From contig NW_004450324.1 in assembly GCF_000321225.1 (NCBI RefSeq), positions 1,006,877-1,070,876 on the forward strand: a stretch of DNA of 64,000 nt, written 5' to 3'. Source of the stretch: Odobenus rosmarus divergens. Lineage: Eukaryota; Chordata; Mammalia; Carnivora; Odobenidae. Both the position numbers and the translations under genes were made by a program. Below are positions 24,032 through 36,049 of this stretch, one piece after another (position 1 is the first letter of the stretch; the number at the start of each line of letters is the position of its first letter). The notes beneath the pieces were generated by a model. It did no database searches. It saw only the letters and a program-made list of their open reading frames with translations, and was not told the origin of the DNA.

Positions 24032-25670
24032 CTGAAAAAGCAAAGAGCTGCTCTGGGTCAAGAGAGCTGGACTGAGCTGTTGAGAATGGCTTCTGTGAAT
24101 ACTTAGAGGGCAGAATACTGAGTCCTAAATTGTCTGACCTTGCTAGAAGGTCCAGAAGCTGTCAAGTGTCCCAGTAATTTGGGTGTTCAGGGTTGATATG
24201 GAGGATGCATAGTCTCCTGGCCTGCTGTATTTATCACATTTTAAAATTTTCTTTATTTTATGACGTTTTGGCATGTTGGGGCCTTTCAGACCTGAGGCGG
24301 ACTGCCCCTCCTAGGGTTAGCTAATTCTTGGAGATAGCAAACAACTTGCCTGTGAGTGTGACTTTGATATGCAAACTGACCAATCCTGAGCTCAGAACCC
24401 CAACCACCTCTTTATCTAACACACACACCGAGTCACTATTCCCCTGTCCCAAATCACCCCAGGGCCAGGTACCAAACAATTGGGACCACACCCACAGAAC
24501 TATAACTATGCTGGGAAAATGTCTAGAAAAGTCTGTCGGGGAGCAGGGCACACATTAACCACATCACAGGGCCAAATTCAACTCAACCCTCACTCTCAGC
24601 CCAAGAGGCTAAACTATGAAGTTAAGAAGAATTTTCCTATGTTCACCCTCCCTTTTTTGTTTATTATTACTCAAAAGGGTAAACAGAACTAGAAATCAAC
24701 TATCAGCAACTTATCATTTATTGCTTTCTCTGCACCCAGTTGTCAATCCTTAGGTTTTCAGCTAATGGCTTGTTGCCTTGCGGTGGCCATTTGTGGGGCT
24801 GCAGGCAGCTTTGGCATGACTGGCAAGGCCCCAGTCTGAGAGGAGAGCCCACTGGCACACTTCAGAGCCGCCCAGGGTGCTGCCCTGGTATTCATCTGCC
24901 CTAGGTATGCAGGGAAAAGTCCCTAGAAATAAGGAATGAAGAGGAAAGGGATACTGAGGGAAGAGAAGCTGCCTTGCAATCAGATGGAGAAGAGCAGTCC
25001 ATAGTCAGGGATCACCATACACACTTAACAGTGCTCTCCTCTTAGCATCACCCAAGGAACTTGATCACTGGAGGTTCCAACATTGAGCAGTAGCAACTAG
25101 GGGCTAGAATTACATAAGGCAACTCGGCATTCTGAAAGAAGTGTAGAGACAGGTTATAAACTGAAGTTAATATGTCATTCAGATTCCCATTGGAGGGCTT
25201 CCCTGCCATCAGAGATTGTAGATCAACTGGGCTGGAGCCTTGGTTTAAGGGCCTGGGGCAGCTCAGTGTCTTCCTTCTGATTCTGGAAGCTCTTGGTCTC
25301 ATTTCAGCTCCAACTCAGTTCAAAATGGGGAGATTGGCCTCCCTTGCTGGTTTGCATAGGAAATGCCATCACACCACACTTACTGGGATCTTTGTGGCCC
25401 TATGGAAGATTGGTAAGGTGTAGCAGCACCCATATTCCTCATGTGTGTCTCTCCCAGCAGGCTGACTAGCTTTCCCTTAGGCTTCCTGACATCTGCTAAA
25501 CTAAAATACCCCCTTCTGGCTGCAGTATCCTTATCACAGACTGTTGTAAGGGCAGCAGGGTATCCAGGCTGAATCTGGACTGAGAATTAGAGTTTGGCTA
25601 TTTGTTGAGCTTTTCAGAGGGGATTGAATCTGAAAAACAAACAAATATATATACATTGGAGATCAGAAAA
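24032..25670. other. Intergenic sequence upstream of NOSTRIN start exon
   Basis: No coding exon was recognised. It may hold the NOSTRIN promoter or an intron leading to 5' UTR exons further right. A segment at about 24,290-24,600 has an LTR-like flavour, but I could not assign it. There is no CpG island. Confidence 0.4.
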
Positions 25671-25676
25671 AGGGTT

Positions 25677-26130
25677 GTATCAGTTATCCATTGTCAAAAT
25701 GATGCTCAAACAGAAAACCCAGTGGCTTCAAATGGCACAGACCTTCTTTAGTTCACAAGTCTGTGGTTTAGCTGGGTGGTACTTCTGGTCTCCCTGGCAT
25801 CCCTCATGTGAAAGCAGGTCATCTACACACACTGCTGATCTTGGCTGGGCTTGGTGGCACAGCTCTTCTGGGTTCTGCTGGGCAGGTGGTTGGCTGTGGG
25901 CTGAGGTGATTTTTCTTTAGCCAGTAGTCAAACCTGGGCTGTTCACAGGGCCTGGTGAGGAGATGAGAGTAAGTAGAAGCACGCAAGGCCTCTTGAGGTG
26001 CAGGCTTGGAATTGACACATCATCGTATCAGCCATATTCGGCTGACCAAAGCCCAGTCACAGGCTAGCCCAGATTCATGGAGGTGGGGGAAATTCCACGC
26101 AAAAGGCAGGGAGTCGGGATTAGTTTTATA
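25677..26130 (+). repeat. Probable old interspersed repeat, family uncertain
   Basis: The run 'tatcagttatccattgtc ... cccagtggcttcaaatggc ... cacaagtctgtggtttagctgg' resembles a common old mammalian repeat that begins 'tatcagtcagctattgctg'. It is too diverged for me to name. Confidence 0.4.
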
Positions 26131-26609
26131 TTAAATTCACTACAGTGGTCAGGCAATATTTGTTCTTCAATGACTAAAAAGATAAAACAGAAAAGACAAT
26201 GGAGGGCATGGCTGATACTCTTCAACCTCTCCCTTTCCCTAATTCAGCCTCAGGCACATTTTTGGAACTCCAGCAGAGACTGAGTTTATGGGAGAAATAA
26301 AGAGTTAATTCTCTAACGACTCTCTGGACACAGAATTGAGAATCATTCTTCCTTCTGACCCAAAGAACACAGCAAATCACACTTACCCTGGGGTGGCAGG
26401 TGGGGGAGGAGCAAGTAGCCAAGCAGGTTCTCTAGAGTGTCTCCAGCACTGGAGGCTGTGACAGGTGAGGCACCTGGGGGTTGGGTACATTTGTCCTTGC
26501 GCTTCTGAGACTCCCCTGGCCCCTGACTCCCAGAAATGGTCCAGGGCGACTGGGAGGAAGGAGCTGAGTTCCTGTGCGAGCATAAGGGAGAAGAGCCTTG
26601 TAGTTTTGG

Positions 26610-27190
26610 AATTAATATTATGGCGAGGAAGAATTCCTGCCCCCTTCAAGGTCCTTCTAGCTGCACTAAGAGTCAAATTGACATAAGACAAATTCACAGG
26701 AGAAAATCAAATTTAATACTAGCGTATGTACAGGAAACCCACATAGACGGGAAATTCCAAAGACAGTCAGGCAAAATGAGGTATACATATCGTTCTGAAC
26801 TAAGAAGAAGGGGGTAGGGGCTGGGTCTTCAAAGGGAAGGAATGCAATCTTCAGGAAGAATTAAAAAAGAGTAAATGTTTGGTAAATCAGTGTTTGCTGG
26901 GCCGCTCAGAAATGGCGGGACAAAGAGAAGACTTTGAACAAACAGGACCTATTAGGTTCCTCCCTGTCTACCACCCCTACCACCCCTAATGTAGTTATCT
27001 ATGGTGATAGCTCTCTTCCTGGAGCAACTCCTCTATCTAAATTCTTTTAGGCAATTGTGGGGGAAGGTACAGAGCTTTTCCAGAATCTGCTGGACTTTGA
27101 TTACTTTTTAACTCAAAATCATCTTCATATCAAGTGGCCCATCTTGGGGCGGCCTGTCCTTGGCTCCCATCGATATTAACGTAACTCAGG
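26610..27190 (-). mobile_element. Solo LTR-like endogenous retroviral relic
   Basis: Read on the minus strand, the sequence runs to 'TATTAAATTTGATTTTCTCC' and then 'TGTGAATTTGTCTTATGTC', the R-U5 layout of gammaretrovirus-like (class I) LTRs: an ATTAAA signal followed by a short T-rich R/U5. No internal gag, pol or env sequence is present, so it is a lone LTR. The limits are approximate. It is in the same orientation as NOSTRIN, about 2.6 kb upstream of the start exon. Confidence 0.45.
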
Positions 27191-27685
27191 TAAATGAGAA
27201 CTATATAAAGTGAAGCATCTCACAGAAGGTACACTAAAATATTTGGTTCCCAAGGCATCCGTTTGAGTTCTTTGTCCTCAGGTTTGTCTCTGGCTTACAC
27301 ACATTCTCTGGCTTCTTTCCAGCCCAGGCCTCCATCTTGACTCATTGACTGACATCTCAGATGCCAATCTTCCTGCTTCTTTACCCCGTCTATGCTTAGC
27401 ATTCACATTCCTGGCATGGCATCTCTGCAGAAAGAAAACTTGCAGTGGACTCCCTTGGGTCTAGCCTGGAAGCCACTTCACTGTATTTCACTCAACCCAT
27501 TTAGCGTTGCCTCCAAGAGGTGTTAACAACATAGTAACATTTGTTAAGTGCTTATAAGCAGTTGTTGGGTATTGATAATTCAGAAAGAAACAGGAGCTCA
27601 AATGTAATAGAGGTTAAGGGCAATTCATAACTTGCCTTGGAAGTTTCTTTAGAAGCCAAAGCATGTAAAAAATTGGAAATGGCAC
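27191..27685. other. Unique intergenic sequence
   Basis: Nothing was recognised in this stretch. Confidence 0.4.
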
Positions 27686-27924
27686 AAACATCCATCAAAA
27701 GGGACCTGTGCAGCCACTGTGGTAAAAAGTACAGGGTTCCTCAAAAAATGAAAAATAGAAATACCATATGATCCAGTTATTACTAGCTATTTACCCAAAC
27801 CAAAACACTAATTCAAAAAAGATATATGCACCCCTCTGCTTATTATAGCATTATTTACGGTGGCCAAGATATGGAAGCAACCCGTGTCCATCAATAGATG
27901 AATGGGTAAAGAAGATGTGGTATG

Positions 27925-27957
<33 letters not shown>

Positions 27958-28445
27958 TGGAATATTACTCAGCCATAAAAAAGAATGATATCTTGCCATT
28001 TGCAATAATATGGATGGACCTAGAGGGTATATGCTAAATGAAATAAGTCAGATACAGAAAGACAAATACTATATGATTTCACTTATATGTGGAATCTAAA
28101 AGACAAGATAAATGAATGAACAAACAAAAGGCAGAAGCAGACCCATAAATACAGAGAACAAACTGATGACTGCCAGAGGAGAGAAGTGTAGGGAGATGGG
28201 CAAAGTGGGTGAAGGGGAGTGGGAGGTACAGGCTTCCAGTTATGGAATGAATAAGTCACAAGAATTAAAGGCACAGCACAGGGAATATCGTCAATAGTAC
28301 CTAATAGCATTGTATGGTGACAGCTGATAGCTACACTTGTGGGGAGCATGGCATATCATATAAACTTGTTGAATCACTATGTTGTACACCTGAAACTAAT
28401 GTAACATTGTGTGTCAACTGTACTTCAATAAAAAATTAATTAAAC
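27686..28445 (+). mobile_element. L1 3' end, older subfamily
   Basis: ORF2 C-terminal region and 3' UTR of an older L1 (acatccatcaaaagggacc ... tatttacggtggccaagata ... ttgttgaatcactatgttgt ... caataaaaaattaatt). A (CA)n microsatellite of about 14 repeats has grown inside it at 27,929-27,956, at the point where L1 normally reads 'gtatatatacac'. No target-site duplication is visible. Confidence 0.9.
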
Positions 28446-28479
28446 AATATCACAACCTGGCTAAATACTTTATGGTAAT

Positions 28480-28623
28480 ATGAGCTCACAGAGGACTTAC
28501 CATCTGTCAGGTGCTATTCTAACTGCTTTACAATACTAACTTATTTAATCACCATGACAACAATTTGAGATAGGTCTGTATTGTTTTCGTCTTTCTACTA
28601 CACATAGGGACACTGAGGCACAG
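28480..28623 (+). mobile_element. MIR SINE, left half (split by LTR)
   Basis: MIR phrases 'cttatttaatcaccatgac' and 'agggacactgaggcacaga' stop abruptly at 28,623 and resume at 29,178 with 'gttaaatgacttacccaagg' and 'tagctgggattc'. A third piece follows the SINE at 29,522. The MIR was therefore split first by the LTR and then by the SINE. Confidence 0.8.
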
Positions 28624-29177
28624 ATGTCACCAGCTAAACCCCAAGACCTGACCTTACTGCTCACCCGCTTGTACCCACCCACCTTTGTCCCACAGTTTTC
28701 CTTAAACTCTTCTTTCCACCTTATCTCTTAACTCAGGCAAAGGACCCTACAGGCATAACATCCCATAAGGGAAACTGAAACTACCTCTCAAGCAATAACG
28801 ACTGTCCAGAGGAAGAGCTCTAGTGGCCCAGACCACCCGGATCAGTTGGAACTAAACCCCTGTTTCGCACCTGTGCAGATGGACCGTGGAGTGACCTCTG
28901 GGATGACCAACAGTTACTTTTATCTCATTATTATACTGAAATCTCTGCCCAAGGAGGAGCACAAGCCTCATTTATATAACATACAGTGTTTCCTTAAGGC
29001 GCATGCGCAACCTTATGCCTGCCTTTACATAGGAAGCCATTCACTCTTGCTTGGGGAGTCATGGCTTTGGAATTATTCCCCATGATCTCCTTATTTGCTG
29101 CAAATAAAGTTTCCTTTATGTCACAACTCACCTGGTGTAGTTTCTGTCTATGACTCACCAAGGAGAGAACTCACTGG
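28624..29177 (+). mobile_element. Solo LTR of an endogenous retrovirus
   Basis: About 550 bp starting TG (tgtcaccagctaaac) and ending CA (actcactggttaca), inserted cleanly inside a MIR. It contains TATA-like 'tttatataac' near 28,970, a 'gcgcatgcgcaacc' element, and a polyadenylation signal 'aataaa' near 29,103 followed by a T-rich R/U5. No retroviral genes adjoin it, so it is a recombined lone LTR. Confidence 0.75.
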
Positions 29178-29259
29178 TTACAAGGGTTGTTAAATGACTT
29201 ACCCAAGGTCATGCAGTTAGTAGTGGTATAGCTGGGATTCATCTGACACTAACCCTTCT

Positions 29260-29510
29260 ATGTTTTTTTTTTTTTTTAATGAATGGTGATAGATGTAGAT
29301 GATCTTTTTTTAAAAAAAAGATTTTATTTATTTATTTGAGAGGGAGAATGAGATAGAGAGAGAGAGAGAGAGCATGGTGGGGGGAGATTCAGAGGGAGAA
29401 GCCGACTGCCCGCTGAGCGGGGAGCCCGATGCTGGACTCAATCCCGGGACTCCAGGATCATGACCTGAGCCGAAGGCAGTTGCTTAACTGACTGAGCCAC
29501 CCAGGCGCCC
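29260..29510 (-). mobile_element. SINEC with probable 3' transduced segment
   Basis: A reverse-oriented SINE whose A-tail is followed (minus-strand sense) by about 27-30 nt of non-SINE sequence at 29,279-29,305 and then a second poly(A) run of about 16 nt (29,262-29,278, T on the plus strand). The target-site duplication encloses both: ctaacccttct at 29,249-29,259 and ctaacccctct at 29,511-29,521 (one mismatch). This is what a read-through SINE transcript that was then reverse transcribed would leave. Confidence 0.85.
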
Positions 29511-29959
29511 CTAACCCCTCTGTTTAATTACTACACTATATTGCTGGTCAACCCAAACAATGGGATACAAAATATCCAAGAACTGAGGATAGAGTATAAA
29601 ATATTTAGTTATATGTACTGACTTAGAAACAGGCTGCAAAAGAATAAGTATGGTTCTAGTTTGGTACATACATAAGAAAGATCTAGACACACATACAGAC
29701 AGACAACAGCATATCCCTGAGAGTTGAGACTACGGAAGCCCCTACTTGGCACACATTCCTGGATAATATCCACATTTGAGCCAAACATACATTGCTTTAG
29801 ATACAAAATAAGAAAGAATAACAGTTATGCTGACTCTAATTTTTAAAAAGGAAAGACTGATAAGTGGAATGATGTCAGTGAGCCTTGTTAGTTCATACCC
29901 CCAGACTTCACACAATGCGGGTTCCTTCCACCTTTATGTTGGCCTAGCGGACTTTGATT

Positions 29960-30185
29960 TCTCTCCAAAGCCCAGCTAGTGTCATTTGCCCCAGACACAA
30001 TTCACTCTTGCCTTTGTATATCATTATCCATCGCACATATCTCTTTTGATTCATTTATCCCATTGTAACCAAATTATTACTTTAAAATGTTCTGCCTCCC
30101 ACATTCCTCAGCCAGCTCTTTGTAACAAAGTGCCTGGAGCAAGGAAATGTTCAATAAATACTTGTTTTATTTCACTGGATTCCAT
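29960..30185 (+). mobile_element. L2 LINE 3' end fragment
   Basis: Old L2 tail visible as 'cacaattcactcttgcct', 'caaagtgcctggagcaagg' and 'gttcaataaatacttgtttt'. Confidence 0.55.
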
Positions 30186-30189
30186 ACTG

Positions 30190-32380
30190 AGAAAGTGACC
30201 TCATTAGCTAGTTCCTTTCCACTGACAAGACAGGCAACGTTGTTTATGGGCAGACCTATATCTTCAGTTCTCAGGAAGCAGAGTTCAAAACATTGAGGGT
30301 GAAGATAAGTGTGACCTTCTGGGCAGGAACTCTAAAATGGGAAACGGCCCAAATGCACTTGGGACTCTCTGACACTCTTATTAAAAAAAGGCCTTGGCAA
30401 ACAGGAAACTGAGAAGGAATCAAAAACATCCCCGGGGGCCATTTAGAGAACTTGCTTGGAGATCTGTTGGTTAAAAGGATAGAGATGAAATAAGAATCTT
30501 GGGACCAAAGATAAAATCAAAGAGTGGCCTAATGCTAAGAATACATTTGAGAAAGCTGGAGTCTAAAATGAGCTAAGTTTTGCAAACTTTGCTGAGCATG
30601 TCTAAGAGAATTTTCCGTTTCCCCAGCAAGAGGAATGTAAAGGGACAGCCCTGGGCTTGGGGCAGCTGGCTTGTGTCCCCGATGACAGAGTGAGCAGGAA
30701 GGCTGAGCCACGCTGCCCGGTTCCCAGGCTCAGCGGGTCAGACAGAGAGGCTGGCCGGCGGCTCACCACATCTTAATAGCACCTTGACATTTCTTCCCAG
30801 GGCCACCCCATTCCTGAGTCCTGGACGAAGCCGCCTCCTTAGCTTGTTCGAGCTGAGAGAGGACGGTACCGTCTCTGCTGCCCCATCAGTCATGCGAGTA
30901 CAGACGTGACATCACTGCCGCCCATCACCCCCAGACAAGAGTGTAGAGGCGATCTCATTCTGACTAAATTGCTTTTTATTTTTAGTCTCTGGTTGCTACA
31001 GTGATTAGTTTGCTTCATTTCCATATCTTCCCAAAGCTGAAAAATACATTTCTAAAGCCTTGCATTAAGAGGCATACATTCAAAAAAAAAATAATAATAA
31101 CTTTGTCCAAACCCTCAGGTTGGAAAAAAAAAAATCCATCTAATTTAGAAGCGCTAATGAGTGTTTTACACTGTAACAGGAGCAGGGATGCACGCAGGGA
31201 TACTGTTATTCTTAACAGCCAGCCTAATTTGTATCATCTGAGGCAACTTTTATGCTCAGTTTGTATTAATTATATTGTGGTTTTAAAAATTGCACAAAAT
31301 AAGCTTTTTACCAATTTCCGCTTCATAAAAAATACCTACTTTTTAAATCAAAGTCCAAATGGTCATAACTAACTTTATAAACACAAACTAGCCTTGCATT
31401 CAGTGTGCTCAGGTGAATTGCCACCATGCATGTTCAAGTGTCATATATATTAATTTAAAATCTCCAGGCGTTAATAGAGAATAAAGATGAAATTAAATAG
31501 ATTAAATTGCCTAAAACAAATTAGCATATGTTTACCTTTCCCTCATAAGCCATAGGAAACGAAGTCTAATGGACAACTAATTAATAATCAAGCTATCCTA
31601 CAGCCATGATCGATGGCTTTAATTTTTAAAAAAAAGCATAAGAAGAATATTTTACAAATGCAGATTCATCCAAATGACATTATATCTTCATTTGATCACC
31701 TATGTTAATATTCATGTGATATTACTTACATTTTTCTAAGCTCATCTAGGACCAGTCTTACAGATTTCAATTAATATGCACACCGGAATGTCCGGTAAAG
31801 AACTGCTTTTGTCTCCTGGGCAAAATAAGAGTTTGGCAGCTTTGCATCCATAAATAAAATACCACCTGCGGGATTTATTTGCCTTTTCCACCTTGGTTAT
31901 ATATCCATGTTATAAATCATCAATTTATAGTTATTTCCTGTAAATCACTGCCAGGTTATGAAGATAGACTCTCAGAAAGAAAACAAAAGCTCTCCAAATG
32001 GTTATTTTTTGCGGTTCCTTCTATACCAGGAGCTGAGGCACTGCAGATGGGCATGGAGACGAGAGGGAGCTTTCCACGTTTGGAATTTTATATGATGTGC
32101 TTGCATTACCTATTCAAAAGTATAAACAAATGTATTTGTTAAAGCCATCGCATACCTCCGGGACTGAGGGCACACAGTGTTTGAAGCATGTTTACTCAGA
32201 ACTTAGGTTCAGCCAACCGGTTCTGTGTACTTGCTCAAAAAACTTGCCCTGCTGTCTTCACACTCAAGTTATTTAACCCCTTAGTCAGCTTCTCCCACAA
32301 CTCTTCTGAAACAGTTCTCCAGAAAATCACTATTTCTGTCATTTTGCATCTCCGTAGCATTTTATACAATTGGTAATTCA
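30190..32380. other. Unique intergenic sequence, repeat-free
   Basis: No coding exon or recognisable transposon was seen. A modestly GC-richer patch at about 30,650-30,920 contains a CRE-like 'cgtgacatcactg' and several CpGs; it could be a regulatory or 5' UTR segment, but nothing proves it. From 30,960 to 32,160 the sequence is AT-rich. The 123-codon ORF at 31,001-31,372 shows no domain and is probably chance. Confidence 0.4.
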
Positions 32381-32384
32381 TTGA

Positions 32385-32530
32385 TGATTACTCATTCACT
32401 CACTTACTCATTCAGTGGGGTCTTTATGTAGCACCCTCTCTGATCCAGACATTATGAGGTGTACAAAGATGAATAAACTCTAATCTCTCTTTCAAGGAGC
32501 TCAGTATGATGAAGGAAGATTATATTATAC
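32385..32530 (+). repeat. Ancient interspersed repeat fragment
   Basis: 'cattcactcacttactcattc', 'gtacaaagatgaataaac' and 'caaggagctcagtatgatg' belong to the same unnamed old repeat type as at 8,735. Confidence 0.4.
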
Positions 32531-33139
32531 CATGATAGATTATATAAAAGAGGTCTTTATAGAAATGTGATGGGAATTCCAAAAAGGTACCAGCTCAGCC
32601 CAGTTGGGGAAGGGGAGAATGTCAGAAAACACTGGTGAGAGCTGGTCACACCTGCTGAGGGGCACGTATTAATTGTCTGCGCATTAGTGTGTGTTGGTGC
32701 ATTCAGGGAATTATAAATCCCACAAGAATTCCTTGAGCACACAGCATGGGGGACCTGTGCATGGGACCTTATAGTAAGTGAGGCCGAAGAGACACCAGAG
32801 ACTAGACAGGGAAAGATTTGGGCGCCATGTTTTGACTTTAACCCAAAGGTAATTGGAGCCACATAGGAGTCTTTTTCCATATAGGAGACTCTTAAAAAGA
32901 CTGAGCTAAGAATCAGGAAGAGAGGGAGTCTGTTGCCAGGAACCAGGGGGGAAATGGCAAGGCCTTAACTAACATGGAGAGAAAGAGGTAGGGTTTTAAA
33001 ATGGAACCAGCAGAACTTAGTGATGGATTGGATTGGGAGTAAATAGTGACGGAGTGGGAGGCTCTAGAGCAAAGCCCGGGCTTCTGGTCTCCTGCCTAAG
33101 ATCCCCTTCTCTATGGCCTCCATGGGAGGCACCAGAGGG

Positions 33140-33340
33140 CAGGAATCAGTAATAGTATAGGCTTTGGAGTGTGAAAAATGTGGGTTCAAAAGTAGGCTAA
33201 CTATATATACATTAGTATGCTTATTTGGGGGAAATTTCTTAACCCTTTTAAGCTTCGGTTTTCTGATATGCAAACTGGAAGTAGTAGTATCACATACCTC
33301 ATAGCAGAGTATACATAATAAATGTTCAACGAACACTAAC
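33140..33340 (+). mobile_element. MIR SINE (ancient)
   Basis: Diverged MIR order: 'tgtgggttcaaaagtaggct', 'ttcttaacccttttaagctt', 'ctgatatgcaaactggaag', 'cacatacctcatagcag', 'aataaatgttcaacg'. Confidence 0.7.
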
Positions 33341-35350
33341 TGTTTATTATTACTGTTATCATTTTAATTAATTTTGGCATAACAAATTGAGGCAATATTA
33401 AAGATGATTGTTACACATATAAAGCATTGACGAATACAACTAATATAATTCAAAAACTTGCAAAAACTAACATGACTACTCTACTTACTGAACAATTTAG
33501 AATTTTTGAAGTTTTAGCTAATGCATTTTCTTCTCTCACTAAATTTCCCTTTAATAGGCCGAGGGAGGCATTTTGTGTTATTACTTTATTGCTCTTGGAA
33601 CTCAAAGATGGCATTCTCATTTTTAAAAAAGAGACCTTATTGCATCTAAGTATCTGGAAATTCTTGAGATAGTACTAGGGCTTTAAAAACAAATATATTG
33701 ATTAAAAAATTATCTCAAAGTTACAGGCAAATTGCAAGTTCAGGACACAGAATTTTTTCTTTTTTTTTTACATCTTAATATTTAGTGTGCATTTACTACA
33801 AACAAGGACATTCTTCAGCAAAACCACAATACAACTATCAACGGCAGGAAATTAACATTGATTTATTACCACAATCTACTCCTCAGTTCCACCAATTGTC
33901 CTAATTACGTTCTCCATGGCAACAGGATCCAATTCAGAATCCTGCGTTGCATTCAGTTGTCTTGTTTCTTTAATGTCTCCTTCACTCTGGAAGTTTTCAG
34001 TCTTTGGTTGACTTTCATGCCACTAACACATTTGAAGATTACCAGTTAATTATTTGTGGAATGCCCCTCAATTTGCATTTATCTGATATATGCATCTTCA
34101 GCAGGAATAGCACAGAAGTGATGCTGCTTTCTTATTGTATCAATCAAGTGACTCATGATTTCATTTGTCCCATTACTGATGGCATTTACTTGATTAGGAT
34201 GCTGTGTGCCAGGTTTCTTGGCTGTAAAATTACTACTTTCACCTTTGCAGTTAATAAATATTTTGTGAAGAGGGACATGAAACTATGCAAACACCTTGTT
34301 CCTCATCAAACTTTCAGTTTATTCATTTATTAACTTGTATGAACTCACAGTTTCCCTTTTTATTCAATGCATTATAATCAGTTACTCTGATTAATTTTGG
34401 TGCACAAAGAGTCTCAGATTTGGCCAGTGAGAGGCCCTACAATGTGGTTTTGTGTCCTTATGCCATTTCCTCATCATTCTTTGAGCACCTTCTCGCTTTC
34501 TGGCTCAACAAATCCTCCCTTTCAGCCTGTGCTTTCCTGCCCTGCCCTAGATTCAGCCACTTCTTCAAGGAGACTGGTTCCTGTTAGTGGAAAATGGACT
34601 TAGGATGGATTAGAAAGCAAGACCTGGGGTACTAGTTGTGCTGGGTGGGGAGTCAGTGATGGCGGGCCCTTGGTTGGACAGTTGGGAATCTATCGAGATA
34701 CACTCACATATACCCAGAGATATGCTTAGATTGATATCTACCTATATATTGAAAGCCATGATTTTACACGGATACTTATAATTAATCCAATACTAAATTT
34801 ATTCAGTTTTCTCCCCCTCCATACGTGAAATTGCCTTTTCTAACAGTGGGAAGCTGGCTTCAGTTATCCTTACAATATTATGTAAGGATATTGTCCCATT
34901 CCTCTGCATGCAGCCATTCCTACCGCAGCCGCTCTGACTTCCCATCGAGGCCGCCCCTCCGCAGGCGTGCCCTCATCGTCCTGCCCAGGCTTGATAACTG
35001 ATGTCGGGCCTCCTCTGGATGGACACTCCCTGCCCCCCACACTGATTCTTCCATGCTGTACTATCTTCCTCGGCAGACACTTCCATAACTCCATGTGGCC
35101 TCCAGCACTCCACTCTGGGCCACCACATGTCCCTCACCTGGCAGAAACATCCATCCTTTGTCCCATCCAAGAGCTCTGGAACGGAACAGTTCAGGAAGAG
35201 GAGGGAAGGAAGAGAGAAAGGGAGGGTGAGCATTCTCATTAACATACTGTATTTCTTCCTATCTTTGTTATCACAGAGTTCTTTGCTGGCTTATCTTCTT
35301 GCTCTATGCCTCTAGCGTAGGCATGTGCCAAGGTTCTGTGTTAGCAGGCA
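33341..35350. other. Unique intergenic sequence
   Basis: No gene or recent repeat was recognised. The ORFs at 33,427-33,672 and 34,004-34,333 show no domain. Confidence 0.4.
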
Positions 35351-35354
35351 GTGG

Positions 35355-35500
35355 AGAAATGGCCCAGAGCTCGGACCAAGTGATCTGTATTGCCACCTAC
35401 TGGGTCTGAGCCCAAGGCAAGGTTCTCCGTCTCTTTGCGCATCTATCTCTTGAACTGAAGTAACGGAAGTGATAATGGTACCTAGTTACAGTCCATTTTT
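35355..35500 (+). mobile_element. MIR SINE fragment
   Basis: 'attgccacctactgggtctg', 'ttctccgtctctttgcgcat' and 'gataatggtacctagttac' follow the MIR order. A fragment of the unnamed old repeat (gcatttattgagtgcttac) follows at 35,636-35,760. Confidence 0.55.
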
Positions 35501-36049
35501 CCAATTTTTGGTAGACATTTCCAAATGAATGGGCTCATGAGTTCAAATTCAGAATGTAAAAATTAGCTCATTTTTCCTTCCAAAACTTCATCTTTCTGAA
35601 ACTCCTATTTCTGTAAATACATACGTTCATTCTACAAGCATTTATTGAGTGCTTACTATGTAGCAAATGTGTTGGCTAAGGATCCAGATAGAAAAAGCAA
35701 GTTCTTTGCTCCCACAATGCTTACAATCAAGTGAGGGGGCGTGTGATAAGCATTCTGACGGAGTTCAATGGCTGCACCTTTTCTTCTCTAGGAAGAGCAC
35801 CACATTCCAAGTGACTAAGGCTTTCTGACTAAGGAGGAGGAATCCTATGTTAATCTTGAAGGCCATATGAGAGTTAGCTCGATGGAAAAGGGGTAAAAGG
35901 CCTTTGGGGCAGAGTGAGGCTACTGTACTGGAGATGTAACATGGCATAGCCCGTTTGAGACCATGGACTTGGGACCTGGGTCAAGAGGCGTAGGGAGGGA
36001 TGAGGCTAGAGTGATGGATATCAGCAGTCAGGCCACAGAGAGCCAGAGG

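Noticed and set aside
25624..25920. 98-codon plus-strand ORF rich in Trp
   Set aside because: It overlaps a probable old repeat, and no domain or splice context is visible.
31001..31372. 123-codon plus-strand ORF
   Set aside because: AT-rich, no domain, no splice or start context; compatible with chance in 64 kb.
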